The position numbers were made by a program, and so were the translations under genes. DNA of 64,000 nucleotides, from the NCBI RefSeq assembly GCF_003351405.1, contig NZ_CP031240.1, forward strand, positions 1,550,001 through 1,614,000, in the 5' to 3' direction. Position 1 is the stretch's first letter. Each line of letters starts with the position of its first letter. A model generated the notes under the pieces. That model was not told the DNA's origin and made no database searches. It saw only the letters and a list, made by a program, of their open reading frames with translations. The stretch comes from Haemophilus haemolyticus (GTDB lineage: Bacteria > Pseudomonadota > Gammaproteobacteria > Enterobacterales > Pasteurellaceae). This document shows, in pieces, positions 1 through 8,517 of this stretch.

Positions 1-157
1 CAGTTTATGATCTTCATCAAAAAGCCGAATTTTGATTGTGCTATGCTTGTTGCAAATTTGTTGACAAAGCTAAGGGCTTTGAGTGTTTTAAACATTATTT
101 CTGTTGAAAGTCAGTTTGAAAACTCAGCCCAAATAAGCACATTAAAACGGAGGATTT
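1..157. other. Region upstream of hypB
   Basis: No gene is supported here. A frame starting at base 3 closes with TGA at 33-35 and could be the last codons of a gene lying outside the window. A good -35-like TTGACA lies at 61-66 without a convincing -10. A Shine-Dalgarno sequence (GGAGG near 150) precedes hypB. Whether hypC lies just upstream cannot be seen. Confidence 0.3.
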
Positions 158-967
158 ATGTGTACAACCTGTGGCTGCGGACATCCAGAGCAAGTCCGTA
201 TTGGTGAATTGCCTCATACTCATGATGATCAAGGAAGTCATCAATCAGGTACGCCAAACTTTTCACATTCAACATTTCATTTCAATAAACCAGTCGATGC
301 AGACGATACTCAAAAACGTTTGTTAAAAATTGAACAAGATGTTCTTGGAAAAAATAATCAATTAGCTGATCACAACCGAGCATTCTTTGCGAAACAACAT
401 ATTTTAGCCTTAAATCTTGTATCGAGTCCGGGTTCAGGCAAAACCACACTTTTAACGACGACGCTAAATGCCCTCAAAAATGACCGCACTTGTTATGTCA
501 TTGAAGGCGATCAACAAACTGAAAATGATGCAGATCGTATTCGTGCGACTGGCGTGCCGGCTATTCAAGTGAATACAGGCAAAGGTTGTCATTTAGATGC
601 ACAAATGATTAGCGAAGCTATGGTGAAATTAAGACCACAAGCTGACAGCATTATGTTTATCGAAAATGTGGGCAATCTCGTTTGTCCATCTGAATTTGAT
701 CTTGGGGAAAAAGCGAAAGTAGTAATTTTATCTGTGACAGAAGGCGAAGATAAACCGCTTAAATACCCACATATGTTTGCCGCATCAAGTTTGATGATTT
801 TAAATAAAGTGGATTTATTACCTTACTTGAAATTTGATGTAGAACAGTGCATTGCCAATGCGAAACGTGTGAATCCCAATATTGAAGTGATTCAACTTTC
901 CGCTACTACTGAACAAGGTCTTAGTGAGTGGTTAAATTGGCTAGAACAACAACGTAAACAAGGATAA
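158..967 (+). CDS. hypB: Hydrogenase nickel incorporation GTPase HypB
   Basis: HypB is a cytoplasmic GTPase that, with HypA, delivers nickel to the large subunit of [NiFe]-hydrogenases. The 269-residue product starts with the N-terminal metal-site pattern MCTTCGCG, followed by a short His-containing linker, then a SIMIBI-type G domain with P-loop PGSGKTT near residues 91-97 and the metal-site segment GKGCHLDA characteristic of HypB. A strong Shine-Dalgarno sequence (GGAGG) supports the ATG. It is followed after 3 bp by hypD, so the two are co-transcribed. The usual hypC is not between hypB and hypD, and hypA lies about 37 kb away. Identification is firm. Confidence 0.96.
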   Translation: MCTTCGCGHPEQVRIGELPHTHDDQGSHQSGTPNFSHSTFHFNKPVDADDTQKRLLKIEQDVLGKNNQLADHNRAFFAKQHILALNLVSSPGSGKTTLLTTTLNALKNDRTCYVIEGDQQTENDADRIRATGVPAIQVNTGKGCHLDAQMISEAMVKLRPQADSIMFIENVGNLVCPSEFDLGEKAKVVILSVTEGEDKPLKYPHMFAASSLMILNKVDLLPYLKFDVEQCIANAKRVNPNIEVIQLSATTEQGLSEWLNWLEQQRKQG

Positions 968-970
968 TCG

Positions 971-2083
971 ATGCGATTTGTTGATGAATTTCGCGATCCT
1001 GAACTTGCCCGTAGTTTAGTGGCGCAACTTGAAAAATTGATGGAAAAAATGCCGCACTTTACGGCGCAGAATCCATTATATTTAATGGAAGTATGTGGCG
1101 GGCATACCCATACGATTTTTAAATTTGGGTTGGATCGGCTATTGCCAAAAAGTATCGAATTTATTCATGGCCCTGGTTGTCCTGTCTGTGTGCTTCCTAT
1201 GGGGCGTATTGATGTTTGTATTGAAATTGCGCTGAAACCTGATGTCATTTTTTGTACCTTTGGTGATGCAATGCGAGTGAAAGGTCGCCAAGGTTCACTT
1301 TTGGAAGCAAAAGCGAAAGGCGCAGATGTTCGCATTGTGTATTCACCTTTGGATGCATTGAATATTGCACAAAATAATCCGAATAAAAAAGTCGTCTTTT
1401 TTTCCTTAGGATTTGAAACGACGATGCCGAGCACAGCAGTGACGCTTCAACAAGCCAAAAAACTAGGAACAAAAAATTTCTGGATTGTTTGTCAAAACAT
1501 CACGATTATTCCAACGTTACATAGCTTACTGGCACAAGATCAAGTCAAAATTGATGGTTTTCTTGCACCAGGGCATGTGAGTATGGTGATTGGTTCATCG
1601 CCTTATCAAGGGATTGTCGATAAATATCACAAACCTTTCGTGATTACTGGTTTTGAACCTTTAGATATTTTGCAGGCAATTGTGATGTTAGTGCAGCAAT
1701 TTGTTGATGGCCGTTGTGAAATCGAAAATCAATATAAACGCATTGTTGATGATCACGGAAATGCTTTAGCCCAACGTTCAATGCAAGAAGTATTCCAGCT
1801 TAAAGCAAGCAGTGAATGGCGTGGCTTGGGGGAAATTGAACAATCTGGCGTGGAATTGACGGATGCTTATCGTGAATTTGATGCCGAAATTTATTTCCAA
1901 AGCCAAGCACAACAGGTGGCTGATGATCCTAATTCTCGTTGTGGTGATGTCTTGACTGGGCGTTGTAAACCATCTGATTGCCCATTATTTGGCACAGGTT
2001 GTAATCCTGATAATGCTTATGGTGCGTTGATGGTTTCTTCCGAAGGTGCATGTGCAGCCTATTATCAATATCGGAGAGAATAA
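971..2083 (+). CDS. hypD: Hydrogenase Fe-CN/CO ligand assembly protein HypD
   Basis: HypD is a [4Fe-4S] protein that, in complex with HypC, carries the iron atom while its cyanide and carbonyl ligands are added before transfer to the hydrogenase large subunit. The 370-residue protein shows family motifs in order: CGGHTH near residue 42, GPGCPVCVLP near 71, GFETT in the middle, and the cysteine-rich C-terminal cluster region (CGDVLTGRCKPSDCPLFGTGC) binding the Fe-S centre. Length is typical. It sits between hypB (3 bp gap) and hypE (1 bp gap). In the H. influenzae group this gene has served as a marker of H. haemolyticus, from memory. Confidence 0.96.
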   Translation: MRFVDEFRDPELARSLVAQLEKLMEKMPHFTAQNPLYLMEVCGGHTHTIFKFGLDRLLPKSIEFIHGPGCPVCVLPMGRIDVCIEIALKPDVIFCTFGDAMRVKGRQGSLLEAKAKGADVRIVYSPLDALNIAQNNPNKKVVFFSLGFETTMPSTAVTLQQAKKLGTKNFWIVCQNITIIPTLHSLLAQDQVKIDGFLAPGHVSMVIGSSPYQGIVDKYHKPFVITGFEPLDILQAIVMLVQQFVDGRCEIENQYKRIVDDHGNALAQRSMQEVFQLKASSEWRGLGEIEQSGVELTDAYREFDAEIYFQSQAQQVADDPNSRCGDVLTGRCKPSDCPLFGTGCNPDNAYGALMVSSEGACAAYYQYRRE

Positions 2084-2084
2084 A

Positions 2085-3098
2085 ATGAGCGAATTTATCA
2101 CTATGGCACACGGTAATGGCGGTGCTGCCATGCAAAAATTGATTCAAGATTATTTTGTTGAAGCCTTTGCTAATCCTATTTTGGCGCAAGGGGAAGATCA
2201 GGCAAGAATTCCATTAACAGAATTAGCAAAGCAAGGCGAAACACTGTCATTTAGTACGGATAGTTTTGTAATTGATCCCATTTTTTTCCCTGGTGGTAAC
2301 ATCGGGAAATTAGCGGTGTGCGGCACGGCAAATGATGTGGCTGTGTGCGGGGCGATACCAAAATATTTATCCTGTGGCTTTATTTTGGAAGAAGGATTGC
2401 CTCTTGCGGATCTTAAGGCAATTATTCAATCAATGGCTGAAACCGCAAAAGCGGCAGGTATTCAGGTTGTTACCGGCGATACAAAAGTGGTACAAAAAGG
2501 TGCAGTGGATAAGATTTTTATCAATACCAGTGGAATTGGTGTTATTCCTCAAAATTTGGATTGGGGTGTTCATAACATTCAGGCTGGCGATAAAATCATT
2601 GTTAGCGGCACTATTGGGGATCATGGCGCAACAATCTTAAATTTACGTGAAAAACTGGGTATCCAAACTGATCTTCATAGTGATTGCGCCGTGCTGTATC
2701 CATTGATTGAAAATTTACGCGAAGTAGATGGCGTGAAAGCCGTTCGAGATGCGACCCGTGGGGGAGTTAATGCTGTTTTGCATGAATTTGCACAGGCGCA
2801 ACAGCTAGGCATGAATATTGATGAACAAGCCTTGCCAATTCGCCAAGAAGTACGTGGAATTTGTGAATTACTTGGTCTTGAAGCATTAAACTTCGCGAAT
2901 GAAGGGAAATTGGTTATTGTTGCCTCCGCTGAAAAAACACCAGAAATTTTGACCGCACTTCGTCGTCATCCATTAGGTGAAAATGCGGCTGTGATTGGTG
3001 AAGTAACAACCGATAAAAAAGTGCGTTTAGTGGGCATATTTGGACAAAGTCGATTGTTAGATTTACCAACAAATGAACCGCTACCGAGAATTTGTTAA
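2085..3098 (+). CDS. hypE: Hydrogenase cyanide-ligand synthesis protein HypE
   Basis: HypE dehydrates a carbamoyl group placed by HypF on its C-terminal cysteine, giving the thiocyanate from which the hydrogenase CN ligands are made. From the ATG at 2085 the protein has 337 residues, starts MSEFITMAHGNGGAAM and ends PRIC, so the essential terminal cysteine is present. An upstream in-frame ATG at 2046 lies inside hypD and is rejected, because GGAGAG at 2073-2078 is well spaced for 2085. The middle carries the PurM-like glycine-rich ATP-binding segments. hypF, its partner, is not in the window. Confidence 0.95.
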   Translation: MSEFITMAHGNGGAAMQKLIQDYFVEAFANPILAQGEDQARIPLTELAKQGETLSFSTDSFVIDPIFFPGGNIGKLAVCGTANDVAVCGAIPKYLSCGFILEEGLPLADLKAIIQSMAETAKAAGIQVVTGDTKVVQKGAVDKIFINTSGIGVIPQNLDWGVHNIQAGDKIIVSGTIGDHGATILNLREKLGIQTDLHSDCAVLYPLIENLREVDGVKAVRDATRGGVNAVLHEFAQAQQLGMNIDEQALPIRQEVRGICELLGLEALNFANEGKLVIVASAEKTPEILTALRRHPLGENAAVIGEVTTDKKVRLVGIFGQSRLLDLPTNEPLPRIC

Positions 3099-3113
3099 CG
3101 ATTAGATAAAATT

Positions 3114-3144
3114 AAAGCCTTGATAATCAAGGCTTTAGTTTTTT
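3114..3144 (+). terminator. Rho-independent terminator of hypBDE
   Basis: AAAGCCTT and AAGGCTTT form an 8-bp stem around a 7-nt loop, followed by a T-rich tract (TTTTTTT from 3139). It ends the hyp operon and separates it from the convergent ssrA gene. Confidence 0.85.
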
Positions 3145-3148
3145 TATT

Positions 3149-3514
3149 TGGTGGAGCTGGGGGGAGTTGAACCCCCGTCCGAAATTACTCTACCTTCAGT
3201 ACTACACGTTTAGTCTAGTCTTTAATTTCACTTAAGCATGCGGACAGACACGCTAAACTTAAGCTAGTTTGATTCAATTTAGTGCTTCGATCCTCAAACG
3301 GTGGCTTCCACACGATCTCGTTTTGGTTTGACTCCGCGTTATCCCCGTCTTACGAGCGGAAGCTGGGGCGCGAAGGCTAAATGCAGGTTATTAAGCTGCT
3401 AAAGCGTATTGTTCGTCGTTTGCGACTATTTTTTTGCGGTTTATTTACGAGGCCTACCGCACCTCGACGTGCACCTTGGGCTTCGCTAATCCCGTCGAAT
3501 CCAGAATCAGCCCC
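3149..3514 (-). ncRNA. ssrA: tmRNA (transfer-messenger RNA)
   Basis: tmRNA with SmpB rescues stalled ribosomes and tags the nascent chain for proteolysis. On the minus strand the RNA starts GGGGCTGATTCTGGATTCGAC at 3514 and ends with the T-arm and CCACCA at 3149. The tag reading frame (3423 down to 3391) begins GCAAACGACGAACAATACGC and encodes ANDEQYALAA followed by TAA, the Haemophilus-type tag. A -10-like TAGACT lies at 3532-3527, about 12 nt upstream of the 5' end; the -35 is weak. The 3' CCA is encoded. Length of about 366 nt is normal. Confidence 0.98.
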
Positions 3515-3673
3515 AAAATTGTGCGTAGTCTAGCAAAAAAAGAAAGGTAGGGAAAGTTGAGATTGATTGAATTGCTGCGTTAAAGGGCATTTATAAAATA
3601 TTAAATTGCTAGGTTATTAATTTTAATGTATATTTAAACAGTTGTTTGCTTAATTAATATTAGAAAATATTTA

Positions 3674-3682
3674 ACCGCACTT
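3674..3682 (-). repeat. Uptake signal sequence abutting the dinB start
   Basis: ACCGCACTT, the reverse complement of the Haemophilus DNA uptake core, ends 5 bp before the dinB ATG and occupies the place where a Shine-Dalgarno sequence would be expected. Confidence 0.85.
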
Positions 3683-3687
3683 TTTTT

Positions 3688-4755
3688 ATGCTACAAGATA
3701 AAAAAATTATTCATATTGATATGGATTGTTTTTACGCATCGATTGAGATTCGTGAAAATCCTAATTTACAGGGGAAACCTGTTGCTGTGGGTGGTTCTTC
3801 TCGTCAACGTGGTGTATTGACAACTTGTAATTATGAGGCGAGAAAATTTGGTTTACATAGTGCAATGCCAACGGCTCAAGCCATAAAAAAGTGTCCTAAT
3901 CTCATTCTTGTGCCCGTGAATATGGTGTTGTATAAACAAGTTTCGGCACAAATTCATCAAATCTTCCAGCGCTATACCGATATTATTGAACCACTTTCTT
4001 TAGATGAAGCTTATTTAGATGTCACGCACTGCCAAAAATGTTCTGGCTCTGCGACTTGGATCGCACAAGAAATTCGCCAAGCAATTTTTGATGAATTACA
4101 TTTAACTGCCTCGGCAGGTGTGGCGCCTTTGAAATTCCTTGCCAAAATTGCCTCGGATATGAATAAACCTAATGGGCAATTTGTGATTAAGCCGAACGAA
4201 GTCAGTGAATTTATTAAAACCTTATCTTTAAATAAAATCCCTGGTGTGGGTAAAGTAACATCACAACGATTACTCGATATGGGATTAGAAACTTGTGCTG
4301 ACATTCAAAGCTTTGATCAAATCGTCTTATTAAATCAATTTGGTAAAGCGGGTAAACGTATTTGGGATTTTAGTCATGGCATTGATGATCGTGAAGTACA
4401 AGCCCATCGTGAACGTAAATCAGTCGGCGTAGAACAGACGTTGATTGAGAACATTCACACAGTTGAGCAAGCTTTAGCCTTATTAAATAATCTTTATCAA
4501 GAGCTAATTCGTCGCCTTGAACGTGTTAGTCCTAATATACCGTTATCTACATTTCGTAAAATTGGCGTAAAGTTTAAATTTGAAGATTTTCAAGTAACTA
4601 CTTTAGAGAAAACGGGTTTGCCCCTTTCTTTGGAGAGTTTTCAGCAATTACTTCCTCAAATTTTTATGCGAGCAAAAGGGCGATCGATTCGTTTGATTGG
4701 GCTACATGTCAATTTACCCGAAGAAAATAAACAAGAACAAATGAGCCTCTGGTGA
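3688..4755 (+). CDS. dinB: DNA polymerase IV (Y-family translesion polymerase)
   Basis: Pol IV copies damaged or misaligned templates, often making -1 frameshifts. The 355-residue protein has the Y-family catalytic motifs HIDMDCFYAS at residues 9-17 (Asp11) and SLDEAYLDVT with Asp106 and Glu107, the steric-gate Phe in the first motif, the helix-hairpin-helix KIPGVGKVT, the little-finger domain after about residue 240, and a C-terminal QEQMSLW that fits a beta-clamp binding peptide. Length is close to the E. coli protein (351). The ATG has no visible Shine-Dalgarno sequence. No clear LexA box was seen upstream. Confidence 0.96.
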   Translation: MLQDKKIIHIDMDCFYASIEIRENPNLQGKPVAVGGSSRQRGVLTTCNYEARKFGLHSAMPTAQAIKKCPNLILVPVNMVLYKQVSAQIHQIFQRYTDIIEPLSLDEAYLDVTHCQKCSGSATWIAQEIRQAIFDELHLTASAGVAPLKFLAKIASDMNKPNGQFVIKPNEVSEFIKTLSLNKIPGVGKVTSQRLLDMGLETCADIQSFDQIVLLNQFGKAGKRIWDFSHGIDDREVQAHRERKSVGVEQTLIENIHTVEQALALLNNLYQELIRRLERVSPNIPLSTFRKIGVKFKFEDFQVTTLEKTGLPLSLESFQQLLPQIFMRAKGRSIRLIGLHVNLPEENKQEQMSLW

Positions 4756-4787
4756 TATAATCTCGCGGTTTTTTAGGAGTCGATACC

Positions 4788-5324
4788 ATGGAACATAAAT
4801 TAGAAGATATTATCGCGATTTTTAATCAATGTTTTGAAGAGGAATACAACACTCGCTTAGTCAAAGGTGGTGATGAGCCCATTTATTTACCCGCAAATGA
4901 TGAAGTGCCTTATAACGCGATTTATTTTGCGCGAGGCTTTTACAGCAGTGCATTGCATGAAATTGCCCATTGGTTAGTGGCAGGCAAAGAACGTCGTAAA
5001 CTAGAAGATTTTGGTTATTGGTATGAGCCAGATGGACGTTCTGAAGAACGTCAGCGTGATTTTGAAAAAGTTGAAGTTAAACCGCAAGCATTAGAATGGA
5101 TTTTGGCAACGGCGGCAGGTTTCCGTTATTTTGCCAGTGCGGATAATTTGAATGGCAATCCAGGCGATACACAGCCTTTTAAACAAGCCGTGTATGAGCA
5201 AGTGAAAACCTATGCGGAAAAAGGTTTACCAAAACGAGCGGAAATGTTACGCCATGCTCTTGCTATTTTTTATGGCACAGAAGAGCGAATTGATTTAGCG
5301 AAATTTGATGTTACTCGCATCTAA
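4788..5324 (+). CDS. epmC: Elongation factor P hydroxylase EpmC (YfcM)
   Basis: EpmC adds a hydroxyl to the beta-lysylated lysine of EF-P, the last step of EF-P modification in gammaproteobacteria. The 178-residue product matches the YfcM family over its length, including YNAIYFARGFYSSALHEIAHW, whose HEIAH (residues 57-61) supplies metal ligands. It begins 32 bp after dinB with TAGGAG at 4774-4779 as Shine-Dalgarno. A -10-like TATAAT at 4756-4761 directly follows the dinB stop, so it may also have its own promoter. The modification genes epmA and epmB are not in the window. Confidence 0.92.
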   Translation: MEHKLEDIIAIFNQCFEEEYNTRLVKGGDEPIYLPANDEVPYNAIYFARGFYSSALHEIAHWLVAGKERRKLEDFGYWYEPDGRSEERQRDFEKVEVKPQALEWILATAAGFRYFASADNLNGNPGDTQPFKQAVYEQVKTYAEKGLPKRAEMLRHALAIFYGTEERIDLAKFDVTRI

Positions 5325-5354
5325 AGTGCGGTCATTTTTAGGCAGATTTTGCGT

Positions 5355-5397
5355 CTGTCAATTTTCCTTAAAATCGGCTAGAATAGACCAATTTTTA
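5355..5397 (+). promoter_or_regulatory. Promoter of the Sel1 gene, copy of the prfA promoter
   Basis: CTGTCA (5355-5360) and TAGAAT (5379-5384) are spaced by 18 bp. The 43-bp stretch is nearly repeated at 7321-7363 just upstream of prfA: the first 31 bp differ at one base and the rest at a few. Confidence 0.65.
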
Positions 5398-5517
5398 ATC
5401 ATTTTACACCTAGTATACGGGTTGTTGTACTCCCTTTACAGAGAGTACAACAAAACATAATGCCAAACAAAAAACATTTGGTTGTTTCAATTGTTGATTA
5501 ATAAATGGACGATTTCT

Positions 5518-6174
5518 ATGCGATTCACAAAAACACTTCTTACCACCGTACTTTTCGGTGCTTCTGTATTTTCTTTTCAATCTACAGCTTGGGCAATAGA
5601 ACAAAGCCAAATGATTCAAGTTGAGCAGCTATATAAGCAAAAAGACTTCAAAGCGATGTTGGCAATTCTTCAACCCTTGGCTGAGCAAGGTGATGCGATC
5701 GCCCAAGTTCTTTTGGGAAATGAGTATGAAAATGGACTTGGCGTCAAACAAGATTATTTTGAAGCGGTGAAGTGGTATCGCCAAGCGGCGGAGCAGGGAG
5801 ATGCGGCTGCTCAATTGAAATTGGGCGCGATGTATGAAGATGGACGTGGCGTCAAACAAGATGATGTTGAAGCGGTGAAGTGGTATCGTCAAGCGGCGGA
5901 GCAAGGACTTGCACTGGCTCAATTGCAATTGGGCTTGGTGTATAATAAGGGACTCGGCGTAAAACAAGATGATGTTGAAGCGGTGAGGTGGTATCGCCAA
6001 GCGGCGGAGCTGGGAGATGCACAGGCTCAATTTATGTTGGGATTCTCATATCTTTTAGGAAAAGGTATTCAAGTAAATAAATCTTTAGCTAAAGAATGGT
6101 TTGGTAAGGCTTGCAATAATGGTGAACAACGGGGTTGTGAATATTATGGCAAGTTAAATAGAGGAAAGATGTAA
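5518..6174 (+). CDS. Secreted Sel1-repeat (TPR-like) protein
   Basis: The ATG at 5518 gives 218 residues beginning MRFTKTLLTTVLFGASVFSF, a clear Sec signal peptide ending near TAWA. The TTG-initiated extension to 5482 would bury that signal and is rejected. The mature part is made of Sel1 repeats of 36 residues (GDAxAQLxLGxxYxxGxGVKQDxxEAVKWYRQAAEQ), three almost complete plus a diverged fourth ending KEWFGKACNNGEQRGCEYYGKL. Sel1 solenoids are protein-interaction scaffolds in the periplasm or at the membrane; no enzyme motif is seen. A second Sel1-type protein follows, and both lie between duplicated promoter sequences. Confidence 0.88.
   Translation: MRFTKTLLTTVLFGASVFSFQSTAWAIEQSQMIQVEQLYKQKDFKAMLAILQPLAEQGDAIAQVLLGNEYENGLGVKQDYFEAVKWYRQAAEQGDAAAQLKLGAMYEDGRGVKQDDVEAVKWYRQAAEQGLALAQLQLGLVYNKGLGVKQDDVEAVRWYRQAAELGDAQAQFMLGFSYLLGKGIQVNKSLAKEWFGKACNNGEQRGCEYYGKLNRGKM
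5689..6120 (+). repeat. Tandem 108-bp Sel1 coding repeats
   Basis: Units at 5689-5796, 5797-5904, 5905-6012 and a diverged fourth at 6013-6120. The second half of each of the first three units (around GGCGTCAAACAAGATGATGT) is almost identical at the DNA level, so unit number could change by recombination without breaking the frame. Confidence 0.9.
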
Positions 6175-6250
6175 TAACACGTTTACAGCTCATATTGGCG
6201 AGTAGAAATTGTGTTTTATTTAATTATAAGTTTAATAAGGATGCAAAATA

Positions 6251-7273
6251 ATGAAGAAAAAATTAACCTTAGCTGTTTTATTATTGGCGGTGATTGGTGG
6301 CGGAGCGGTGTATTTTACCCAATATTACCCAGAACAGGCAGAAATTCGGAAGTTAGAACGTTTATTAGAGCGTGAACAGCATTATAACGATCAAAAAGCT
6401 CGTAATGAATTAAGCCAATTCCCTGCTGAGCGTTTGCGTGTGTTAGCAGAAAAAGGTTATCCAGCTGCACAATTTCAGTTAGCTAAAATCTATGAAAGTA
6501 ATGATCAAGAAGAATTTGCTAAAAAATGGTATGAGAAAGCGGCAGCACAAAATTATGCGGAAGCTTATCTTCAATTAGCTGTTTTAGATGAGCAAAGAAA
6601 AGATGAATATCGTGAAAAAGCTATTCAATTAGGAAGTTATCGTGCGAAATGGGTCCAGGCATCCATCTTGGCTGCTAAAGGAGATAAGTTAAGTGCAATG
6701 ATGTTATTTACCCAAAATGCTGAAGCAGGATTTCCAGTCTCTCAAGCAAATTTGGGAAGTGCTTATTTTTATGGTGATGCTGTGCAACAAGATTGGCAGA
6801 AAGCATTTTATTGGTATAGTGAAGCTTACAAAAATATCAAAATAAATAATACATCGGATTTTCTATATACAGTATTTGGAGGTAGAGGGATTGATATTTA
6901 CCAAAATTTAGCTACGCTTTATTTATTAGGTTTGGGTACGCCAAAGAATGAAAAAATGGTTGAAGAATTGTTGGATAGATGTAAGGGAAAATTGACTTGC
7001 AAAGATAAAAAAATTACGGATATTACCGATTTAAAATTGAATATTCTTAGTCGTGATGATTTGCCAAAACAGCCCGATCTTCAAGAAAAAATCGAAGCGA
7101 TTAAAGAAGAGTTGGTGTTAAGTAAAGATCCGAAAGTGTTAATTAAGCTAGGTGAGTTGGAAAAAGATAAATCCAAAGCCAAAAAATACTTTGGCGATGC
7201 TTGCGATTTACGCAGTCAAGAAGGGTGTGATAAATACAGAGAACTCAATCAAAAAGAAGAAACTAATAAATAG
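6251..7273 (+). CDS. Membrane-anchored or secreted Sel1/TPR-like protein
   Basis: The 340-residue product starts MKKKLTLAVLLLAVIGGGAVYF, a signal peptide or N-terminal membrane anchor without a lipobox, and continues as degenerate Sel1/TPR helices (AAQFQLAKIYES, AKKWYEKAAAQNYAEAYLQLA, SQANLGSAYFYGDAVQQDW, ATLYLLGLGTPKNEK). It ends KKYFGDACDLRSQEGCDKYREL, closely resembling the end of the preceding Sel1 protein, so the two are related paralogues. AAGG near 6237-6240 serves as Shine-Dalgarno. It starts 76 bp after its neighbour and they probably share a transcript. Function unknown. Confidence 0.85.
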   Translation: MKKKLTLAVLLLAVIGGGAVYFTQYYPEQAEIRKLERLLEREQHYNDQKARNELSQFPAERLRVLAEKGYPAAQFQLAKIYESNDQEEFAKKWYEKAAAQNYAEAYLQLAVLDEQRKDEYREKAIQLGSYRAKWVQASILAAKGDKLSAMMLFTQNAEAGFPVSQANLGSAYFYGDAVQQDWQKAFYWYSEAYKNIKINNTSDFLYTVFGGRGIDIYQNLATLYLLGLGTPKNEKMVEELLDRCKGKLTCKDKKITDITDLKLNILSRDDLPKQPDLQEKIEAIKEELVLSKDPKVLIKLGELEKDKSKAKKYFGDACDLRSQEGCDKYRELNQKEETNK

Positions 7274-7320
7274 TGAGTAAGTCACTAACAAAGCGTATGA
7301 GATTCTTAATTTCCTTTTCG

Positions 7321-7363
7321 CTGTCAATTTTCCCTAAAATCGGCTAGAATACGCCGATTTTAT
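7321..7363 (+). promoter_or_regulatory. prfA promoter
   Basis: CTGTCA (7321-7326) and TAGAAT (7345-7350), 18-bp spacing, 30 bp upstream of the prfA start. A near-identical copy lies at 5355-5397. Confidence 0.7.
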
Positions 7364-7382
7364 TTTCGGTGACTTATAAATG

Positions 7383-8465
7383 ATGAAAGATTCCATTATT
7401 GCAAAATTAGAAAGTTTAAAAGAACGTTATGAAGAGCTAGAAGCCTTATTGGGCGATGTTTCTGTAATTAGTGATCAGGATAAATTCCGTGCGTATTCTA
7501 AAGAATATTCGCAACTTGAAGAAGTGGTGAAATGTTTTAATCGTTGGACGCAATTAAATCAAAATATTGAAGAAGCAGAAATATTGCTCGACGATCCTGA
7601 AATGAAAGAAATGGCGCAAATGGAAATCGAAGAATCCAAAGCGGAAATTGAAGAAGTGGAACAACAACTTCAAATTCTTTTACTGCCGAAAGATCCTAAT
7701 GATGAATATAACTGCTATTTAGAAATCCGTGCGGGAACAGGCGGTGATGAAGCGGGTATTTTTGCGGGTGATTTATTCCGTATGTATAGCCGTTATGCAG
7801 AAAGTAAACGCTGGCGTGTAGAAATGCTAAGTGCTAACGAAAGTGAGCAAGGCGGTTATAAAGAGGTGATTGTTAAAGTCACTGGCGAAGGTGTGTATGG
7901 TCAGTTAAAGTTTGAGTCTGGCGGTCATCGTGTGCAACGTGTACCAAAAACAGAATCACAAGGGCGTATCCACACGTCTGCTTGTACTGTTGCGGTAATG
8001 CCAGAATTGCCAGAGTCTGAAATGCCAGAAATTAATCCTGCAGATTTACGTATTGATACTTATCGCTCATCAGGCGCTGGTGGTCAGCACGTAAATACAA
8101 CGGATTCTGCGGTGCGTATTACACATATTCCAACAGGTATTGTGGTGGAATGTCAGGATGAGCGTTCACAGCATAAAAATAAAGCGAAAGCAATGTCGGT
8201 ATTAGCGTCACGTATTGTTCAAGCAGAGCAAGAACGCCAAGCCGCAGAACAAACAGATATGCGCCGTAACTTATTAGGTTCGGGCGATCGTTCTGATAAA
8301 ATTCGTACATATAATTATCCGCAAGGTCGAGTTACAGATCACCGTATCAATCTCACTATTTATCGTTTGGATGAAGTGATGAATGGTAAAATTGATGAAC
8401 TGATTCAGCCGATTATTACCGAATATCAAGCGGATCAGTTGGCGGCATTGTCTGAACAGAATTAA
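7383..8465 (+). CDS. prfA: Peptide chain release factor 1
   Basis: RF1 recognises UAA and UAG in the ribosomal A site and triggers peptidyl-tRNA hydrolysis. From the second of two adjacent ATGs (7380 and 7383) the protein has 360 residues and aligns end to end with RF1. It carries the decoding-loop tripeptide as PKT in [14 protein letters not shown] and the catalytic GGQ in [10 protein letters not shown] near residue 233. It starts a run with an RDD protein and prmC, the methyltransferase that modifies the GGQ glutamine, which is a functionally coherent arrangement. The choice between the two ATGs is uncertain. Confidence 0.97.
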   Translation: MKDSIIAKLESLKERYEELEALLGDVSVISDQDKFRAYSKEYSQLEEVVKCFNRWTQLNQNIEEAEILLDDPEMKEMAQMEIEESKAEIEEVEQQLQILLLPKDPNDEYNCYLEIRAGTGGDEAGIFAGDLFRMYSRYAESKRWRVEMLSANESEQGGYKEVIVKVTGEGVYGQLKFESGGHRVQRVPKTESQGRIHTSACTVAVMPELPESEMPEINPADLRIDTYRSSGAGGQHVNTTDSAVRITHIPTGIVVECQDERSQHKNKAKAMSVLASRIVQAEQERQAAEQTDMRRNLLGSGDRSDKIRTYNYPQGRVTDHRINLTIYRLDEVMNGKIDELIQPIITEYQADQLAALSEQN

Positions 8466-8470
8466 TGATA

Positions 8471-8498
8471 GGGGCATCTGATTTCAGATGTCCTTTTT
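8471..8498 (+). terminator. Hairpin after prfA (attenuator or weak terminator)
   Basis: GGCATCTGA and TCAGATGTC pair around a short loop and are followed by CTTTTT. The RDD gene starts only 20 bp later, so read-through into prmC is likely. Confidence 0.55.
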
Positions 8499-8517
8499 AA
8501 CTTTACAGGGAAATAAA

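Noticed and set aside
7..207. 66-residue open frame at the left edge
   Set aside because: It overlaps the start of hypB in another frame, has no recognisable motif and no Shine-Dalgarno sequence.
3688..4755. dinB as the UmuC partner of the UmuD-like gene
   Set aside because: They lie 20 kb apart with no shared operon, and the dinB product fits Pol IV rather than UmuC.
5629..6030. 133-residue antisense frame over the Sel1 gene
   Set aside because: It arises because the 108-bp repeats are open on both strands; no start signal and no known domain.
5689..6120. Repeats as a CRISPR-like array
   Set aside because: Units are contiguous coding repeats of 108 bp without spacers and translate into Sel1 motifs.
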